Assembly: GCF_002976435.1 (NCBI RefSeq)
Contig: NZ_PUGF01000006.1
Coordinates: forward strand, 1 to 64,000
Direction: 5' to 3'
Origin: Solimicrobium silvestre
Lineage (GTDB): Bacteria; Pseudomonadota; Gammaproteobacteria; Burkholderiales; Burkholderiaceae_D
Length of the DNA: 64,000 nucleotides
Each line of letters starts with the position of its first letter. The first letter of the stretch is position 1. Made by a program: the position numbers and the translations under genes. Below, piece after piece: positions 9,335 through 18,833 of this stretch. The notes below the pieces were generated by a model. The model was given only the letters and a program-made list of their open reading frames with translations. It was not told the DNA's origin and made no database searches.

Positions 9335-10447
9335 TTAAATAGCCAAAATAACTTCAATGACGCGGTTAATTTCTTCATTTGTTAATGCGGGATAAATAGG
9401 AAGGCACAACACTCTTGAAGCAGCATCCGACGCATTGGGTAAATTACTATGTTGCGCAGAAGGTAAGCTTCTATACATTGGGAAATCAGTAATTAATGGG
9501 TAAAAATAGCGGCGGGTAAAAATTCCATGATCTTTCATTTTTTGGAAAAGAGCATCTCTTGAAAGAGGATATGAATGAGAAACTAAAACAGGAAAGTAAG
9601 AATAATTTGCCACTACTTCACCACTATCCGATAAACATTGAATTCCCGAAACAGCGGCTAATCTTTCGCGGTAGATAGTATCAATTTCCTTTCTGCGCAC
9701 CAACGACTGATCCAAGTGCTTTAACTGTAACAATCCAAATGCAGCATTAATTTCACTCATTTTTCCATTTATGCCAGGTGCGACAACGGTCACCTCATCC
9801 ACAATGCCAAAATTCTTGAGCTGATCTATACGCTGTTTTGTTTTCAAGTCAGGGCATACTATTGCTCCACCTTCAAAGGTATTAAAAACTTTTGTTGCAT
9901 GAAAACTCAATACAGCTAAATCACCGTGCCTGAGAATGCTGCCGTTTTCATCCTTTACACCAAACGCATGCGCGGCATCATAGATCACTTTTAAATTATA
10001 AGTGTCGGCAATTTTTTGAATCGCCTTAACATCGCAAGGATGTCCATAACAATGTACTGGCATGATGGCAGTTGTTTGCGGAGTAATGGCCGCCTCAATC
10101 TTTGCCGGATCAAGATTGAGAGTTTCTGGATCAACGTCAACGAATACAGGCTTAATACCATTCCATAATAAAGAGTGCGCAGTCGCCACAAAAGAATATG
10201 GCGTTGTTATCACTTCGCCCGTAATACGCAATGACTGCAATGCAGTCACCAAGGCAATGGTACCATTGGTAAATAACGAAATATACTCAACACCTAAATG
10301 CTCACACAACTCTTTTTCCAATTGCTGATGGAAAGGCCCACCGTTGGTAAGTATTTTATTTGTCCAAATTTTTTCAAGATAAGGAATAAACTCATTCAAA
10401 GGAGGCAATAATGGCTGTGTAACGTAAATATTTGGATTTGTGCTCAT
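9335..10447 (-). CDS. DegT/DnrJ/EryC1/StrS aminotransferase, VioA-like
   Basis: PLP-dependent aminotransferase of 370 residues acting on a dTDP-4-keto-6-deoxy sugar. The start NIYVTQPLLPPLNEFIPYL is the typical opening of VioA-type enzymes (dTDP-4-amino-4,6-dideoxyglucose transaminase). FTNGTIALVTAL binds the cofactor phosphate, VIYDAAHAFG holds the PLP-ring Asp, and LSFHATKVFNTFEGGAI holds the Schiff-base Lys. Its substrate, dTDP-4-keto-6-deoxyglucose, is made by RfbA/RfbB in the same gene run. Followed after about 190 bases by a VioB/PglD-like acyltransferase. VioA identity is likely but not proven. Confidence 0.8.
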   Translation of the reverse strand: MSTNPNIYVTQPLLPPLNEFIPYLEKIWTNKILTNGGPFHQQLEKELCEHLGVEYISLFTNGTIALVTALQSLRITGEVITTPYSFVATAHSLLWNGIKPVFVDVDPETLNLDPAKIEAAITPQTTAIMPVHCYGHPCDVKAIQKIADTYNLKVIYDAAHAFGVKDENGSILRHGDLAVLSFHATKVFNTFEGGAIVCPDLKTKQRIDQLKNFGIVDEVTVVAPGINGKMSEINAAFGLLQLKHLDQSLVRRKEIDTIYRERLAAVSGIQCLSDSGEVVANYSYFPVLVSHSYPLSRDALFQKMKDHGIFTRRYFYPLITDFPMYRSLPSAQHSNLPNASDAASRVLCLPIYPALTNEEINRVIEVILAI

Positions 10448-10459
10448 ATTGTGTTTTAA

Positions 10460-12475
10460 TTAATTTTTAAATAATGTTGATATACGTTTTGCTATATTTT
10501 CGAACACGGTATTTTGGCATCTTTCCAATTCAACTTCTATCAGTTGAATTCGAGTCATTTGAGATTTATTGGTCATTTCAAGATCGGAAATATGAGCTCG
10601 TAACAACGTATGTTCTTTATCACAAGATAAAATATGATCGTTCTTATCTTTTAACGTCAGATCTAAATTACTTATTTGTTTTACCCGTGAGGACAGTTCC
10701 GATTCAACTTCGTGGATATGTTTAGCCTTATCAGTAATTGTCTTTTCCAGTCCAGCTATATGCTGTGTTCTTGATGACAGCTCAGACTCTACCCCTTGAA
10801 TATGATGAGTCTGATCTGTAATTGTCTGTTCTAAGCAAGCTACTTGTTGTTCCCTTGAAGACAGCTCTGACTCCACCCCTTGAATATGATTTGCCTGATC
10901 GGTAACTGTCTCTTCCAGTCCAGCTATATGCTGCGCCCTTAATGACAGCTCTGACTCTACCCCTTGAATATGATGAGCCTGATCGGTAATTGTCTGTTCT
11001 AATCCAGCTATATGCAGCGTCCTTGAAGACAGCTCTGACTCTACCCCTTGGATATGATTTGCCTGATCGGTAATTGTCTGCTCTAATCCGGCTATATGCC
11101 GTACCCTTGATGACAGCTCAGACTCCACCCCATGAATATGATGAACCTGATCGGTAATTGTCTGCTCTAATCCGGCTACATGCCGTGTCCTTGATGACAG
11201 CTCTGACTCTACTCCTTGAACATGATTGGCCTGATCGGTAATTGTCTGCTCTAATCCGGCTATATGCCGTGCCCTTGATGACAGCTCAGACTCCAACCCT
11301 TGAATATGATGAGCCTGATCGGTAATTGTCTGCTCTAATCCGGCTATATGCCGTGCCCTTGATGACAGCTCAGACTCCACCCCTTGAATATGATGAACCT
11401 GATCGGTAATTGTCTGCTCTAATCCGGCTACATGCCGTGTCCTTGATGACAGCTCTGACTCTACTCCTTGAACATGATTGGCCTGATCGGTAATTGTCTG
11501 TTCCAATCCCGCTACATGTTGCGTCCTCAACACCAGTTCTGACTTAACTTCACTTATACAGAGGGTTTGATTATGATTTTCAATCGTTTTTTGTCGGTTT
11601 TGCTTTAATAACTTATCCACTAACCTAAGCTGTGGTTTTGAATGCAAAAGCTCTTTGGACCACTTTTCAATTTTAAATATCAAAACGTTATCTTCAAATT
11701 TACTTTTTCCTGATGCAACTTCAAATAAGCTGCAATAAATTTCAGAAACTAGAGAAGGGCAACTTCCATCCAATAGTAAATCAGAAATTTGATAAGTTGT
11801 ATGCCGTAATTTTGGATCTAAAAATTCTGAAACATAATTTTGCAATTTTTTTTGATCAACCTTCAAGCCAAGATAATCTGCTAGCCGATTCAATTCTTGA
11901 TCTGGCATTTGCATAAGAAGATCGTAGTCAACTAATACCCTTTTACTATCAATACATCCCAATAAACTTGTGACAACGTAACTAAGCCACAAAAGATAAC
12001 TATGCTCGCGTTCAAAACCATCTCGCTTAACCAGTGATTGAACTACGCTAAGTGGGTTACGTACAGCAAAAACATAACTTACATCTAAGCTGCAATAATC
12101 AAATACAATTTTCCAAAACGGTAATAATTTAGCTACCCGTGGATCTTTGAAGCCAAAAACCGACTTTGTTCCAATTTTATCTCTGAGCAACGCTACTGCC
12201 CGTAACAAATAATTTTGCTTAGTTAAAAATTCAACGTCAATTTGCTCCAACTGTTCAAGACAATTCCAGTCACTATTAATTGCATTCAACATCTCAATAT
12301 TGAGCGCATTTAAGTCGATATCTTCCCAAAATCCTTTTGAATTGATCCCCTCAACACCTGGCATTATGCGGTCACCCAAGTCGACTCCAAGAACACTCAA
12401 ACCTCGTGTGATCGCACTCGTGCCACTACGGTGCATTCCTAAAACAACAATTAATTTTTTATCCAACTTTTCCAT
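10460..12475 (-). CDS. Sulfotransferase with long repeat-built coiled coil
   Basis: 671-residue protein with two parts. Residues ~8-260 form a sulfotransferase domain: VVLGMHRSGTSAITRGL is the PAPS 5'-phosphosulfate loop and FAVRNPLSVVQSLVKRDGF the 3'-phosphate loop; GFKDPR lies between. From residue 312 to 591 there are ten 28-residue repeats (consensus start SELSSRTRHIAGLEQTITDQ) plus a decayed eleventh, four heptads each, with aliphatic residues at every 'a' position: a long coiled coil. The ATG of MEKLDKK is preferred: AAGGA lies seven bases upstream, whereas a longer TTG start would run into wzt. It lies 25 bases after wzt. By analogy with WbdD (kinase/methyltransferase plus coiled-coil ruler next to Wzm/Wzt), it may sulfate the chain end and set chain length; this is inference. 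Confidence 0.85.
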   Translation of the reverse strand: MEKLDKKLIVVLGMHRSGTSAITRGLSVLGVDLGDRIMPGVEGINSKGFWEDIDLNALNIEMLNAINSDWNCLEQLEQIDVEFLTKQNYLLRAVALLRDKIGTKSVFGFKDPRVAKLLPFWKIVFDYCSLDVSYVFAVRNPLSVVQSLVKRDGFEREHSYLLWLSYVVTSLLGCIDSKRVLVDYDLLMQMPDQELNRLADYLGLKVDQKKLQNYVSEFLDPKLRHTTYQISDLLLDGSCPSLVSEIYCSLFEVASGKSKFEDNVLIFKIEKWSKELLHSKPQLRLVDKLLKQNRQKTIENHNQTLCISEVKSELVLRTQHVAGLEQTITDQANHVQGVESELSSRTRHVAGLEQTITDQVHHIQGVESELSSRARHIAGLEQTITDQAHHIQGLESELSSRARHIAGLEQTITDQANHVQGVESELSSRTRHVAGLEQTITDQVHHIHGVESELSSRVRHIAGLEQTITDQANHIQGVESELSSRTLHIAGLEQTITDQAHHIQGVESELSLRAQHIAGLEETVTDQANHIQGVESELSSREQQVACLEQTITDQTHHIQGVESELSSRTQHIAGLEKTITDKAKHIHEVESELSSRVKQISNLDLTLKDKNDHILSCDKEHTLLRAHISDLEMTNKSQMTRIQLIEVELERCQNTVFENIAKRISTLFKN
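10619..11542 (-). repeat. 84-bp tandem repeat array (10 units plus one decayed unit)
   Basis: Ten in-frame 84-base units (10703-11542) and a divergent eleventh (10619-10702) encode the coiled coil of the sulfotransferase protein. Units are very similar at DNA level (each carries a copy of CTGATCGGTAATTGTCTG or a one-base variant on the plus strand). A block starting at 11141 and one starting at 11393 are identical for over 100 bases, an offset of 252 = 3 x 84, which points to recent duplication of a three-unit block. All unit changes keep the frame. Confidence 0.95.
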
Positions 12476-12500
12476 AAATCCTTGTTGATTAATTGAAAAT

Positions 12501-13883
12501 TTATTGCAATTCAAGCTCTGGATAACAGAAAAAATCAACTACGCCAGTTGCCAAATCTTCCGATTCTGGAAGCACTCTGAACATGGCAAAATCGACCACG
12601 CGATGCAAATAAGTTTCATTGCCATTCACATCACCTAGCACGCCCGCATTTAAAAAATAGACACCAGGATTCAAAGAACAACAGAATCGAAATTCGACCC
12701 GATATGATGAGTCGGCATCAACAAAGGCAATACTAGTCTTAACTGCATGAGCAGAAATTCCGCCCCCCAGCTCTACCCCAGAAGTCGTTTTAATCATCAT
12801 ACCAAATCGAACACTGCTCGCACTACTTGAAAATTTAACGTTATATGCATAGCGATAAACTTTGCCTCGTACCAAATTATTAACCTGCTCTCCAGATATA
12901 TTCAATATCGCTGGCATACCAATATTAACCCCGCGGGATTCATATTCTATCGTGCTGCTCGGCTTCAAATTAAAGTCAAAATTTTCACGAATTTCAGTAA
13001 TATGTTTTGTTGAAAGTCTTTCTTCTATCGCATCATTAATCTCATTTTTGCTATTATCAATGGCAGATATAACATAATCATCCGCATGGCGGATTTGTTC
13101 ACGAATTGCATCGTATTTGTCAGCGGGGGCATAAAGCATTTTTTGGTAACGACCAACGATTTGTTTGGGTACACCTATTGCTAATTTCTCACCAGCATCC
13201 AATAACACAGCGCGATCACATAAATCAACAATCGTGCTTCCAGAATGTGACACAAACAAAATTGTCGCCCCACTAGCGCGAATTGCCTCAATACGAGAAA
13301 AACATTTTCTTTGAAATAATTCATCTCCGACAGAAAGTGCTTCATCGACAATTAATATTTCAGGATCTACATTTATAGCAACAGCAAAAGCCAAGCGCAC
13401 CATCATTCCGCTGGAATATGTTTTTGTTGGTTGCTCAACAAATTCACCAATATCAGCAAAAGCAAGAATATCATCGAACCTGGCATCAATTTCTGCCTTG
13501 CTTAAACCGAGTACAGTAGCATTCAGATAAACATTTTCTCGCCCAGTGAATTCAGGATTAAACCCAGCACCAAGTTCCAATAGCGCAGCAACTCGTCCAT
13601 AGGTTTGAATAGTTCCGCCGGTAGGATTAAGCGTTCCGCAAATCATCTGCAGTAATGTTGATTTACCACTGCCATTACGACCAATAATGCCGACTGTTTC
13701 CCCTTTTTTAACTTGAAAAGAAACCTCTTTCAATGCCCAAAATTCGTCAAAGTAATGTTTGGAAGATTTGCCAAATAAACGTCTTAGGCGAGGAAATATA
13801 AACTGTTTTAGCCGATCACGCGGACTGGAATAAACCTGAAAACATTTGCTCAAATTTTCAACTTGAATCGCAATTTCATTCAT
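12501..13883 (-). CDS. wzt: Polysaccharide ABC transporter ATPase Wzt with C-terminal glycan-binding domain
   Basis: 460-residue ATPase of the exporter that moves undecaprenyl-linked glycan across the inner membrane. Walker A GRNGSGKST is at residues 68-76, the signature YSSGMMVRLAF follows, and Walker B is ILIVDEALSVGD. After the ~245-residue nucleotide-binding domain comes a ~200-residue extension ending in a beta-rich domain (from about residue 300), as in Wzt proteins that recognise a chemically capped chain end before export. That extension matters here because the next gene is a possible capping sulfotransferase. It is separated from wzm by an unusual gap of 236 bases with no recognisable gene. 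Confidence 0.9.
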   Translation of the reverse strand: MNEIAIQVENLSKCFQVYSSPRDRLKQFIFPRLRRLFGKSSKHYFDEFWALKEVSFQVKKGETVGIIGRNGSGKSTLLQMICGTLNPTGGTIQTYGRVAALLELGAGFNPEFTGRENVYLNATVLGLSKAEIDARFDDILAFADIGEFVEQPTKTYSSGMMVRLAFAVAINVDPEILIVDEALSVGDELFQRKCFSRIEAIRASGATILFVSHSGSTIVDLCDRAVLLDAGEKLAIGVPKQIVGRYQKMLYAPADKYDAIREQIRHADDYVISAIDNSKNEINDAIEERLSTKHITEIRENFDFNLKPSSTIEYESRGVNIGMPAILNISGEQVNNLVRGKVYRYAYNVKFSSSASSVRFGMMIKTTSGVELGGGISAHAVKTSIAFVDADSSYRVEFRFCCSLNPGVYFLNAGVLGDVNGNETYLHRVVDFAMFRVLPESEDLATGVVDFFCYPELELQ

Positions 13884-14119
13884 GATTGCAAACCACCACT
13901 CAAATATCGTTCATTTCTCATATTATTTAGCTTATTTAATAATTTCACTTTTTTGTGAACAAATATTACTCACCCAAATATCTTTTGTGGCTTGTAATTC
14001 AATCCTGCCATTTCTACCTGCTGGCAGATTAAATGCTTTTTATCCAACCATTTTGCTACGAGCGACGTCGCAATGCATGTTATGCAAACCCATTTTTAGT
14101 CAATTTATTCAAATACTTA

Positions 14120-14974
14120 TCAAAGAACATCAGCAAAACCTTTTCTGGTTTTCTGAAAAAAAGTATATCCAGCCCAAAAAATAATGAGTGCCACAAGCGC
14201 ATATACCCCTAAGCCCACCCAATTTGGCTGAACACCCCACACCAATACATCACGAGCTTGTTCAATAATAAACGTAAGCGGATTTGCCATAATGAAGGGA
14301 CGAAATTGTTCAGGAACAGCAATAACTGGATAAAAAATTGGGGCCAAAAACATTAACACTGTAGTTAAAATAATAATTGTTTGACCAATATCGCGTAAAT
14401 AAACCCCCAGCGATGCCAATATCCATGCTAACCCTGTAATTAGGATTATCATCGGCAAAAGCACTAATGGAATAAAAACAATAGTCCAATGTAAATAACC
14501 ATTAAAAGCAACAAAGGCAATAAGCCAAACTGTAATACTGACCATACAATGAAACAAAGTCGAACCCAAAGCAATTACAGGTAAAATTTCCAAAGGAAAC
14601 ACAACTTTTTTGACGTAATTCACGTTGGATAAAATTAAACTTGGGGCGCGGTTTAACATTTCGGCAAATAAACCTTGCACGATTAATCCTACAAATAACA
14701 CCACGGCAAATTCAGTCTTACTTCCACTCGCCGACATCCCGCCCCAACGTGATTTAAAAATTTCAGAAAACACAAAGGTATACACAATCAACATAAAAAC
14801 TGGGTTGAAAAATGACCATGCCAAACCTAGGGCAGATCCTCTGTAGCGTCCTATAACTTCACGCTTACTCATCTGAAAAATCAATTGACGATTATGCCAG
14901 AGACTTTTTAATAATGAGGTGAAAGATACAGGTTGGTTAGCATGTGGATTTATTGCAATTGAGGATAATGTCAT
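14120..14974 (-). CDS. wzm: Polysaccharide ABC transporter permease Wzm
   Basis: 284-residue ABC-2 type permease, the membrane half of the Wzm/Wzt exporter. SKREVIGRYRGSALGLAWSF is the amphipathic N-terminal segment of the family, followed by about six membrane helices (for example MLIVYTFVFSEIF, LILITGLAWILASLGVYLRD and ALVALIIFWAGYTFF). The start [11 protein letters not shown] overlaps the rfbC stop as ATGA; a longer ATG start would overlap rfbC by 80 bases and is unlikely. Presence of Wzm/Wzt and absence of Wzx/Wzy mean the glycan is completed in the cytoplasm before export. Confidence 0.9.
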   Translation of the reverse strand: MTLSSIAINPHANQPVSFTSLLKSLWHNRQLIFQMSKREVIGRYRGSALGLAWSFFNPVFMLIVYTFVFSEIFKSRWGGMSASGSKTEFAVVLFVGLIVQGLFAEMLNRAPSLILSNVNYVKKVVFPLEILPVIALGSTLFHCMVSITVWLIAFVAFNGYLHWTIVFIPLVLLPMIILITGLAWILASLGVYLRDIGQTIIILTTVLMFLAPIFYPVIAVPEQFRPFIMANPLTFIIEQARDVLVWGVQPNWVGLGVYALVALIIFWAGYTFFQKTRKGFADVL

Positions 14975-15516
14975 TTGAAATACTCGGCATCTGCAAATAA
15001 TTTCGCGTCCAGATCTTTTGAGGATAATGCAGGAATACCTAAATTCGGCCATTTAATAGCAATTTCTGGGTCACTCCATAAAATACTGCGTTCAAACTCA
15101 GGGTTCCAATAATCTGTAGTTTTATACAAAAATTCCGCTGTTTCCGATGTCACCACAAAACCATGCGCAAACCCCTCTGGAATCCAAAACATCCGTTTAT
15201 TTTCGGCTGACAATTCCACGGATACATGCTTACCAAAGGTAGGTGAATTTTTACGGATATCCACAGCTACATCAAATACAGTTCCCTGCACTACTCGAAC
15301 CAATTTCCCTTGCGGTTGTTGAATTTGATAATGCAAACCACGCAAAACATTTTTAACCGAACAGCTATGATTGTCTTGTACAAAATCAACCTCACGCCCA
15401 ACTAACTCGTTAAATTTACGCTGATTAAAACTCTCAAAAAAGAAACCACGATCATCACCAAATACGCGTGGCTCCAAAATTAGCAGATCTGGAATAGATG
15501 TAGTTATTGCTTTCAT
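14971..15516 (-). CDS. rfbC: dTDP-4-dehydrorhamnose 3,5-epimerase
   Basis: 181-residue cupin enzyme, third step of dTDP-L-rhamnose synthesis: it epimerises C3 and C5 of dTDP-4-keto-6-deoxyglucose. [20 protein letters not shown] contains the active-site His region, and [11 protein letters not shown] and [12 protein letters not shown] are RmlC signatures. The length is normal for the family. Start and stop overlap the neighbouring genes by four bases each, so rfbA, rfbC and wzm are tightly coupled. Confidence 0.95.
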   Translation of the reverse strand: MKAITTSIPDLLILEPRVFGDDRGFFFESFNQRKFNELVGREVDFVQDNHSCSVKNVLRGLHYQIQQPQGKLVRVVQGTVFDVAVDIRKNSPTFGKHVSVELSAENKRMFWIPEGFAHGFVVTSETAEFLYKTTDYWNPEFERSILWSDPEIAIKWPNLGIPALSSKDLDAKLFADAEYFK

Positions 15517-16403
15517 GGATAAACAACTTCCTTTAATACACGCAACAGATATTGACCGTAACCATTTTTAGCTAATGGCTGCGCTAATTTTTCTAATTGT
15601 TCTGCATTGATGAAATTTTTACGGAATGCAATTTCTTCAGGACAACAAATTTTCAATCCCTGACGATGTTCTATGGTTTGAATAAAATTACTTGCTTCCA
15701 TTAAACTTTCATGTGTCCCTGTATCTAACCAGGCGTATCCGCGTCCCATGATTTCCACATTGAGTTTTTCACGCTCCAGATAAATGCGATTTAAATCTGT
15801 AATTTCCAACTCACCCCGAGCTGACGGCTTTAAGCTTGAAGCAATATCGACAACCTGATTATCATAAAAATATAATCCTGTTACAGCGTAATTACTTTGT
15901 GGATTTTTGGGTTTTTCTTCTAGGCTAGTAGCGCGCCCTTGTGCATCAAAAGCTACCACCCCATAACGTTCTGGATCCTGAACATGGTAAGCAAACACCG
16001 TGGCACCATGTTCACGCTGCATGGCCTGGCTTAATTGAGCATCTAAATTATGACCATAAAAAATATTATCACCAAGCACCAACGCGCTTGGTGAATTACC
16101 AATAAATTCCTTACCAATAATAAACGCTTGCGCCAAACCATCTGGGCTTGGTTGAACTGCGTACTGAAGATTTAACCCCCACTCATGACCATCACCTAAC
16201 AACTGCTCAAAACGTGGTGTATCTTGTGGAGTTGAAATAATAAGAATGTCACGAATTCCCGCCATCATTAGTGTACTGAGAGGGTAGTAAATCATCGGTT
16301 TATCGTAAACAGGGAGTAACTGCTTAGAAACCGCTTGGGTTACAGGGTAAAGTCGCGTACCGGAACCACCGGCTAAGATAATCCCTTTGCGTTGTTTCAT
16401 CAT
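15513..16403 (-). CDS. rfbA: Glucose-1-phosphate thymidylyltransferase
   Basis: 296-residue nucleotidyltransferase that joins dTTP and glucose-1-phosphate to dTDP-glucose, the entry step for rhamnose and for the 4-amino-6-deoxy sugars whose aminotransferases are encoded nearby. [15 protein letters not shown] is the nucleotide-binding loop; [28 protein letters not shown] and [17 protein letters not shown] are RmlA signatures. Two adjacent ATG codons are possible starts; the first overlaps the rfbD stop (TAATG). Confidence 0.96.
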   Translation of the reverse strand: MMKQRKGIILAGGSGTRLYPVTQAVSKQLLPVYDKPMIYYPLSTLMMAGIRDILIISTPQDTPRFEQLLGDGHEWGLNLQYAVQPSPDGLAQAFIIGKEFIGNSPSALVLGDNIFYGHNLDAQLSQAMQREHGATVFAYHVQDPERYGVVAFDAQGRATSLEEKPKNPQSNYAVTGLYFYDNQVVDIASSLKPSARGELEITDLNRIYLEREKLNVEIMGRGYAWLDTGTHESLMEASNFIQTIEHRQGLKICCPEEIAFRKNFINAEQLEKLAQPLAKNGYGQYLLRVLKEVVYP

Positions 16404-17299
16404 TATTTTTCACCTATTTCTGTCAGCATACGAGTTACACCTTTTTGCCAATGTGGAAGTTCTAAATTAAAAGTTTTTTTCAGTTTATGTGTATCTAAAC
16501 GCGAATTGAGTGGACGTGGCGCGGGTAAAGGATAAGCGCTGGTTGGAATTGGTTTTATCGCCTCTGCAGCTACCTTAATTGCCAATCCAGATTCACGTGC
16601 AGATTCAATGACAAAACGTGCATAGTCGTACCACGTAGTTTCACCACCAGCAACCAAATGGTACAAACTTTGCGCTTCTGGTGTTTTAAGTGCCTGCTGT
16701 ACGCAATGTGCGGTTACATCTGCCAGCAAATCAGCGCCCGTTGGCGCACCGATCTGATCATTAATCACATTTAACTGATCACGCTCTTGGGCCAATCGCA
16801 ACATGGTTTTAGCAAAATTTCCGCCTCGTGCAGCATATACCCAACTAGTTCTGAAAATAAGATGCTTACATCCAGAATTGAGAATGAATTCTTCACCCTC
16901 CCGTTTCGTTTTTCCGTAAACACTAAGAGGATGGGGCGCATCCGTTTCCTGCCAATGATGATCACCACTCCCATCGAAAACATAATCCGTTGAATAATGC
17001 ACGAGCAATGCGTCACAACGCGTTGCCTCTTCTGCTAACAGTGCAGGAGCTAACGCATTAACTTTTCGTGTATGCTCCTGATCTGTTTCCGCCTTATCAA
17101 CAGCGGTGTAGGCTGCCGCATTAACGATGATATCGGGGTTAATTTGGCGAATTGTTTGAGCAATGCCATCTAAATTTAATAGGTCACCACAATATTCAGT
17201 ACTTTGCGAACTAAGGGCAATTAGCTCACCTAAAGGAGCCAAGCTACGCTGCAGTTCCCATCCGACCTGGCCATTTTTACCCAATAATAGAATTTTCAC
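16403..17299 (-). CDS. rfbD: dTDP-4-dehydrorhamnose reductase
   Basis: 298-residue NADPH-dependent SDR that makes dTDP-L-rhamnose in the last step. [19 protein letters not shown] is the Rossmann motif, and [20 protein letters not shown] (YxxxK) and [14 protein letters not shown] are RmlD signatures. The start is taken as GTG, because GTGA then overlaps the rfbB stop by four bases, the same pattern as the other rfb junctions; a TTG two codons further up is possible but less likely. Confidence 0.95.
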   Translation of the reverse strand: MKILLLGKNGQVGWELQRSLAPLGELIALSSQSTEYCGDLLNLDGIAQTIRQINPDIIVNAAAYTAVDKAETDQEHTRKVNALAPALLAEEATRCDALLVHYSTDYVFDGSGDHHWQETDAPHPLSVYGKTKREGEEFILNSGCKHLIFRTSWVYAARGGNFAKTMLRLAQERDQLNVINDQIGAPTGADLLADVTAHCVQQALKTPEAQSLYHLVAGGETTWYDYARFVIESARESGLAIKVAAEAIKPIPTSAYPLPAPRPLNSRLDTHKLKKTFNLELPHWQKGVTRMLTEIGEK

Positions 17300-18363
17300 G
17301 CACAACGCTCATTGTAGTTTTTTTCAACCCAAGCCCGGTATTCACCCGATTGAACGTTAGCGACCCATGGCTGGTTAACCAAGTACCAATCCACTGTTTT
17401 ACGTATGCCAGTCTCAAATGTTTCTGATGGTTTCCAGCCTAGTTCACGCTCTATTTTGCTGGCATCAATCGCATAGCGGCGGTCATGCCCCGGTCGATCC
17501 ACGACAGTAATTATTTGCTCTCTATAGCTCTTGCCTTCATCCCGCGGACGTAATTCGTCTAGCAGATCGCATAACGTATGGACAATTTCAATATTAGGTT
17601 TTTCGTTCCAGCCACCTACATTGTAAACTTCGCCCACTACCCCAGCCTCCAAAACACGGCAAATAGCACTACAGTGATCTTTAACATAGAGCCAATCACG
17701 GATTTGCTGACCATCACCATAGATTGGCAACGGCTTGCCTGCAAGTGCATTCACTATCATTAGAGGAATGAGTTTTTCTGGGAAGTGATACGGACCGTAG
17801 TTATTCGAACAGTTGGTCGTCAGTACAGGTAAGCCAAAGGTGTGATGATATGAACGGACTAAATGATCACTTGCAGCCTTACTCGCTGAATAAGGACTAT
17901 TGGGCTCATAACGATGTGTTTCGGTAAAAGCTGGCTCATCTTTTGTAAGCGAACCATAAACTTCATCGGTCGAAACGTGTAAAAAGCGGAATTGTTGTTT
18001 GGCATCACCTTGCAAATTAGCCCAGTAACCACGCACAGCTTCAAGTAAATGGAATGTGCCCACAATATTGGTTTGAATGAAATCTTCTGGCCCAAGAATT
18101 GAACGATCAACATGACTTTCTGCTGCAAAGTTAATAATGGCACGCGGTTGATGCTTGGCAAGTAATGCGGCCACCAATACAGAATCTCCAATGTCACCCT
18201 GTACAAAAATATGCCGATTATCCCCAATAAGCGAACTCAAATTTTCACGATTGCCGGCATAAGTAAGCGCATCCAGATTAATCACTGTTTCATCGGATTG
18301 GGAAAGCCAGTCCAGAACAAAATTTGAACCAATAAAGCCAGCACCGCCTGTTACTAATATCAT
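17296..18363 (-). CDS. rfbB: dTDP-glucose 4,6-dehydratase
   Basis: 355-residue extended SDR that turns dTDP-glucose into dTDP-4-keto-6-deoxyglucose, the branch point for rhamnose, Qui4N and Fuc4[20 protein letters not shown] binds [14 protein letters not shown] and [12 protein letters not shown] (YxxxK) carry the catalytic residues, and [18 protein letters not shown] is a family signature. It is the first gene of the long minus-strand run. AGGTG lies five bases upstream of the ATG, and a TATAAT box lies about 125 bases upstream. Confidence 0.97.
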   Translation of the reverse strand: MILVTGGAGFIGSNFVLDWLSQSDETVINLDALTYAGNRENLSSLIGDNRHIFVQGDIGDSVLVAALLAKHQPRAIINFAAESHVDRSILGPEDFIQTNIVGTFHLLEAVRGYWANLQGDAKQQFRFLHVSTDEVYGSLTKDEPAFTETHRYEPNSPYSASKAASDHLVRSYHHTFGLPVLTTNCSNNYGPYHFPEKLIPLMIVNALAGKPLPIYGDGQQIRDWLYVKDHCSAICRVLEAGVVGEVYNVGGWNEKPNIEIVHTLCDLLDELRPRDEGKSYREQIITVVDRPGHDRRYAIDASKIERELGWKPSETFETGIRKTVDWYLVNQPWVANVQSGEYRAWVEKNYNERCA

Positions 18364-18487
18364 TTAAACACCTAATTTTTAATTAAAGGGAAGCTGAACA
18401 AATTATCTGCGTAACAATTGCAACAACCCACCGCTTATTTTATTTTTAAGTTGCAAAATTAATTGTGCACCGCACTAAACTCCGCAC

Positions 18488-18493
18488 ATTATA
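18488..18493 (-). promoter_or_regulatory. Candidate -10 box of the rfb/glycan operon
   Basis: A perfect TATAAT on the minus strand lies about 125 bases upstream of the rfbB ATG in an AT-rich region. A matching -35 is weak (TTTCAA-like, short spacer). It would give a leader of about 115 bases. No JUMPstart/ops element was seen. Confidence 0.4.
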
Positions 18494-18659
18494 TTTGATT
18501 ACATCAGTTTGAAATCCGGCCTTGCGTAAGAAAGTATTAATTTTTCTTTTTTGTAGCTATTTAACCATTGCAACATTTCTCATAAATAAATTGATTTTAT
18601 GCAATCAAAACCCGCTTCTTAGGCGGAGCATATTATAGCGATGGATTAATGAAGTGGCT

Positions 18660-18677
18660 ATGCCCTATTTAGGGCAT
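18660..18677. other. Short perfect hairpin between divergent rfbB and cysC
   Basis: ATGCCCT and AGGGCAT form a perfect 7-bp stem with the loop ATTT. It lies in the divergent region between rfbB and cysC. There is no following T-run on either strand, so it is as likely to be a protein-binding palindrome or leader hairpin as a terminator. Confidence 0.35.
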
Positions 18678-18718
18678 TTGAACTACACAACGCCACATAA
18701 AATTAATTTATTACTAAT

Positions 18719-18792
18719 TTAACAGGGATTTTTACAAACTTTTTGCCCACAAATTTTGTTATGGGTTAAATTACACGAATTAACAGGGATTT
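18719..18792 (+). repeat. Direct repeat TTAACAGGGATTT upstream of cysC
   Basis: The 13-base sequence TTAACAGGGATTT occurs at 18719-18731 and again at 18780-18792, 61 bases apart, just before the cysC start. The copies may be a regulator-binding pair or the trace of a small duplication. The rest of the 470-base rfbB-cysC interval shows no gene. Confidence 0.5.
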
Positions 18793-18833
18793 ACGCACTC
18801 GCTACTAAACCGTTTTCAATTTCCATTAATTTC

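Noticed and set aside
10619-11542. Possible CRISPR array
   Set aside because: Repeats are directly adjacent without unique spacers, 84 bases long and in frame inside a protein gene.
13882-14184. 100-codon plus-strand open frame between wzm and wzt
   Set aside because: It overlaps the wzm end, has no ribosome binding site, no family-like motifs and lies against the operon direction; composition fits chance in AT-rich DNA.
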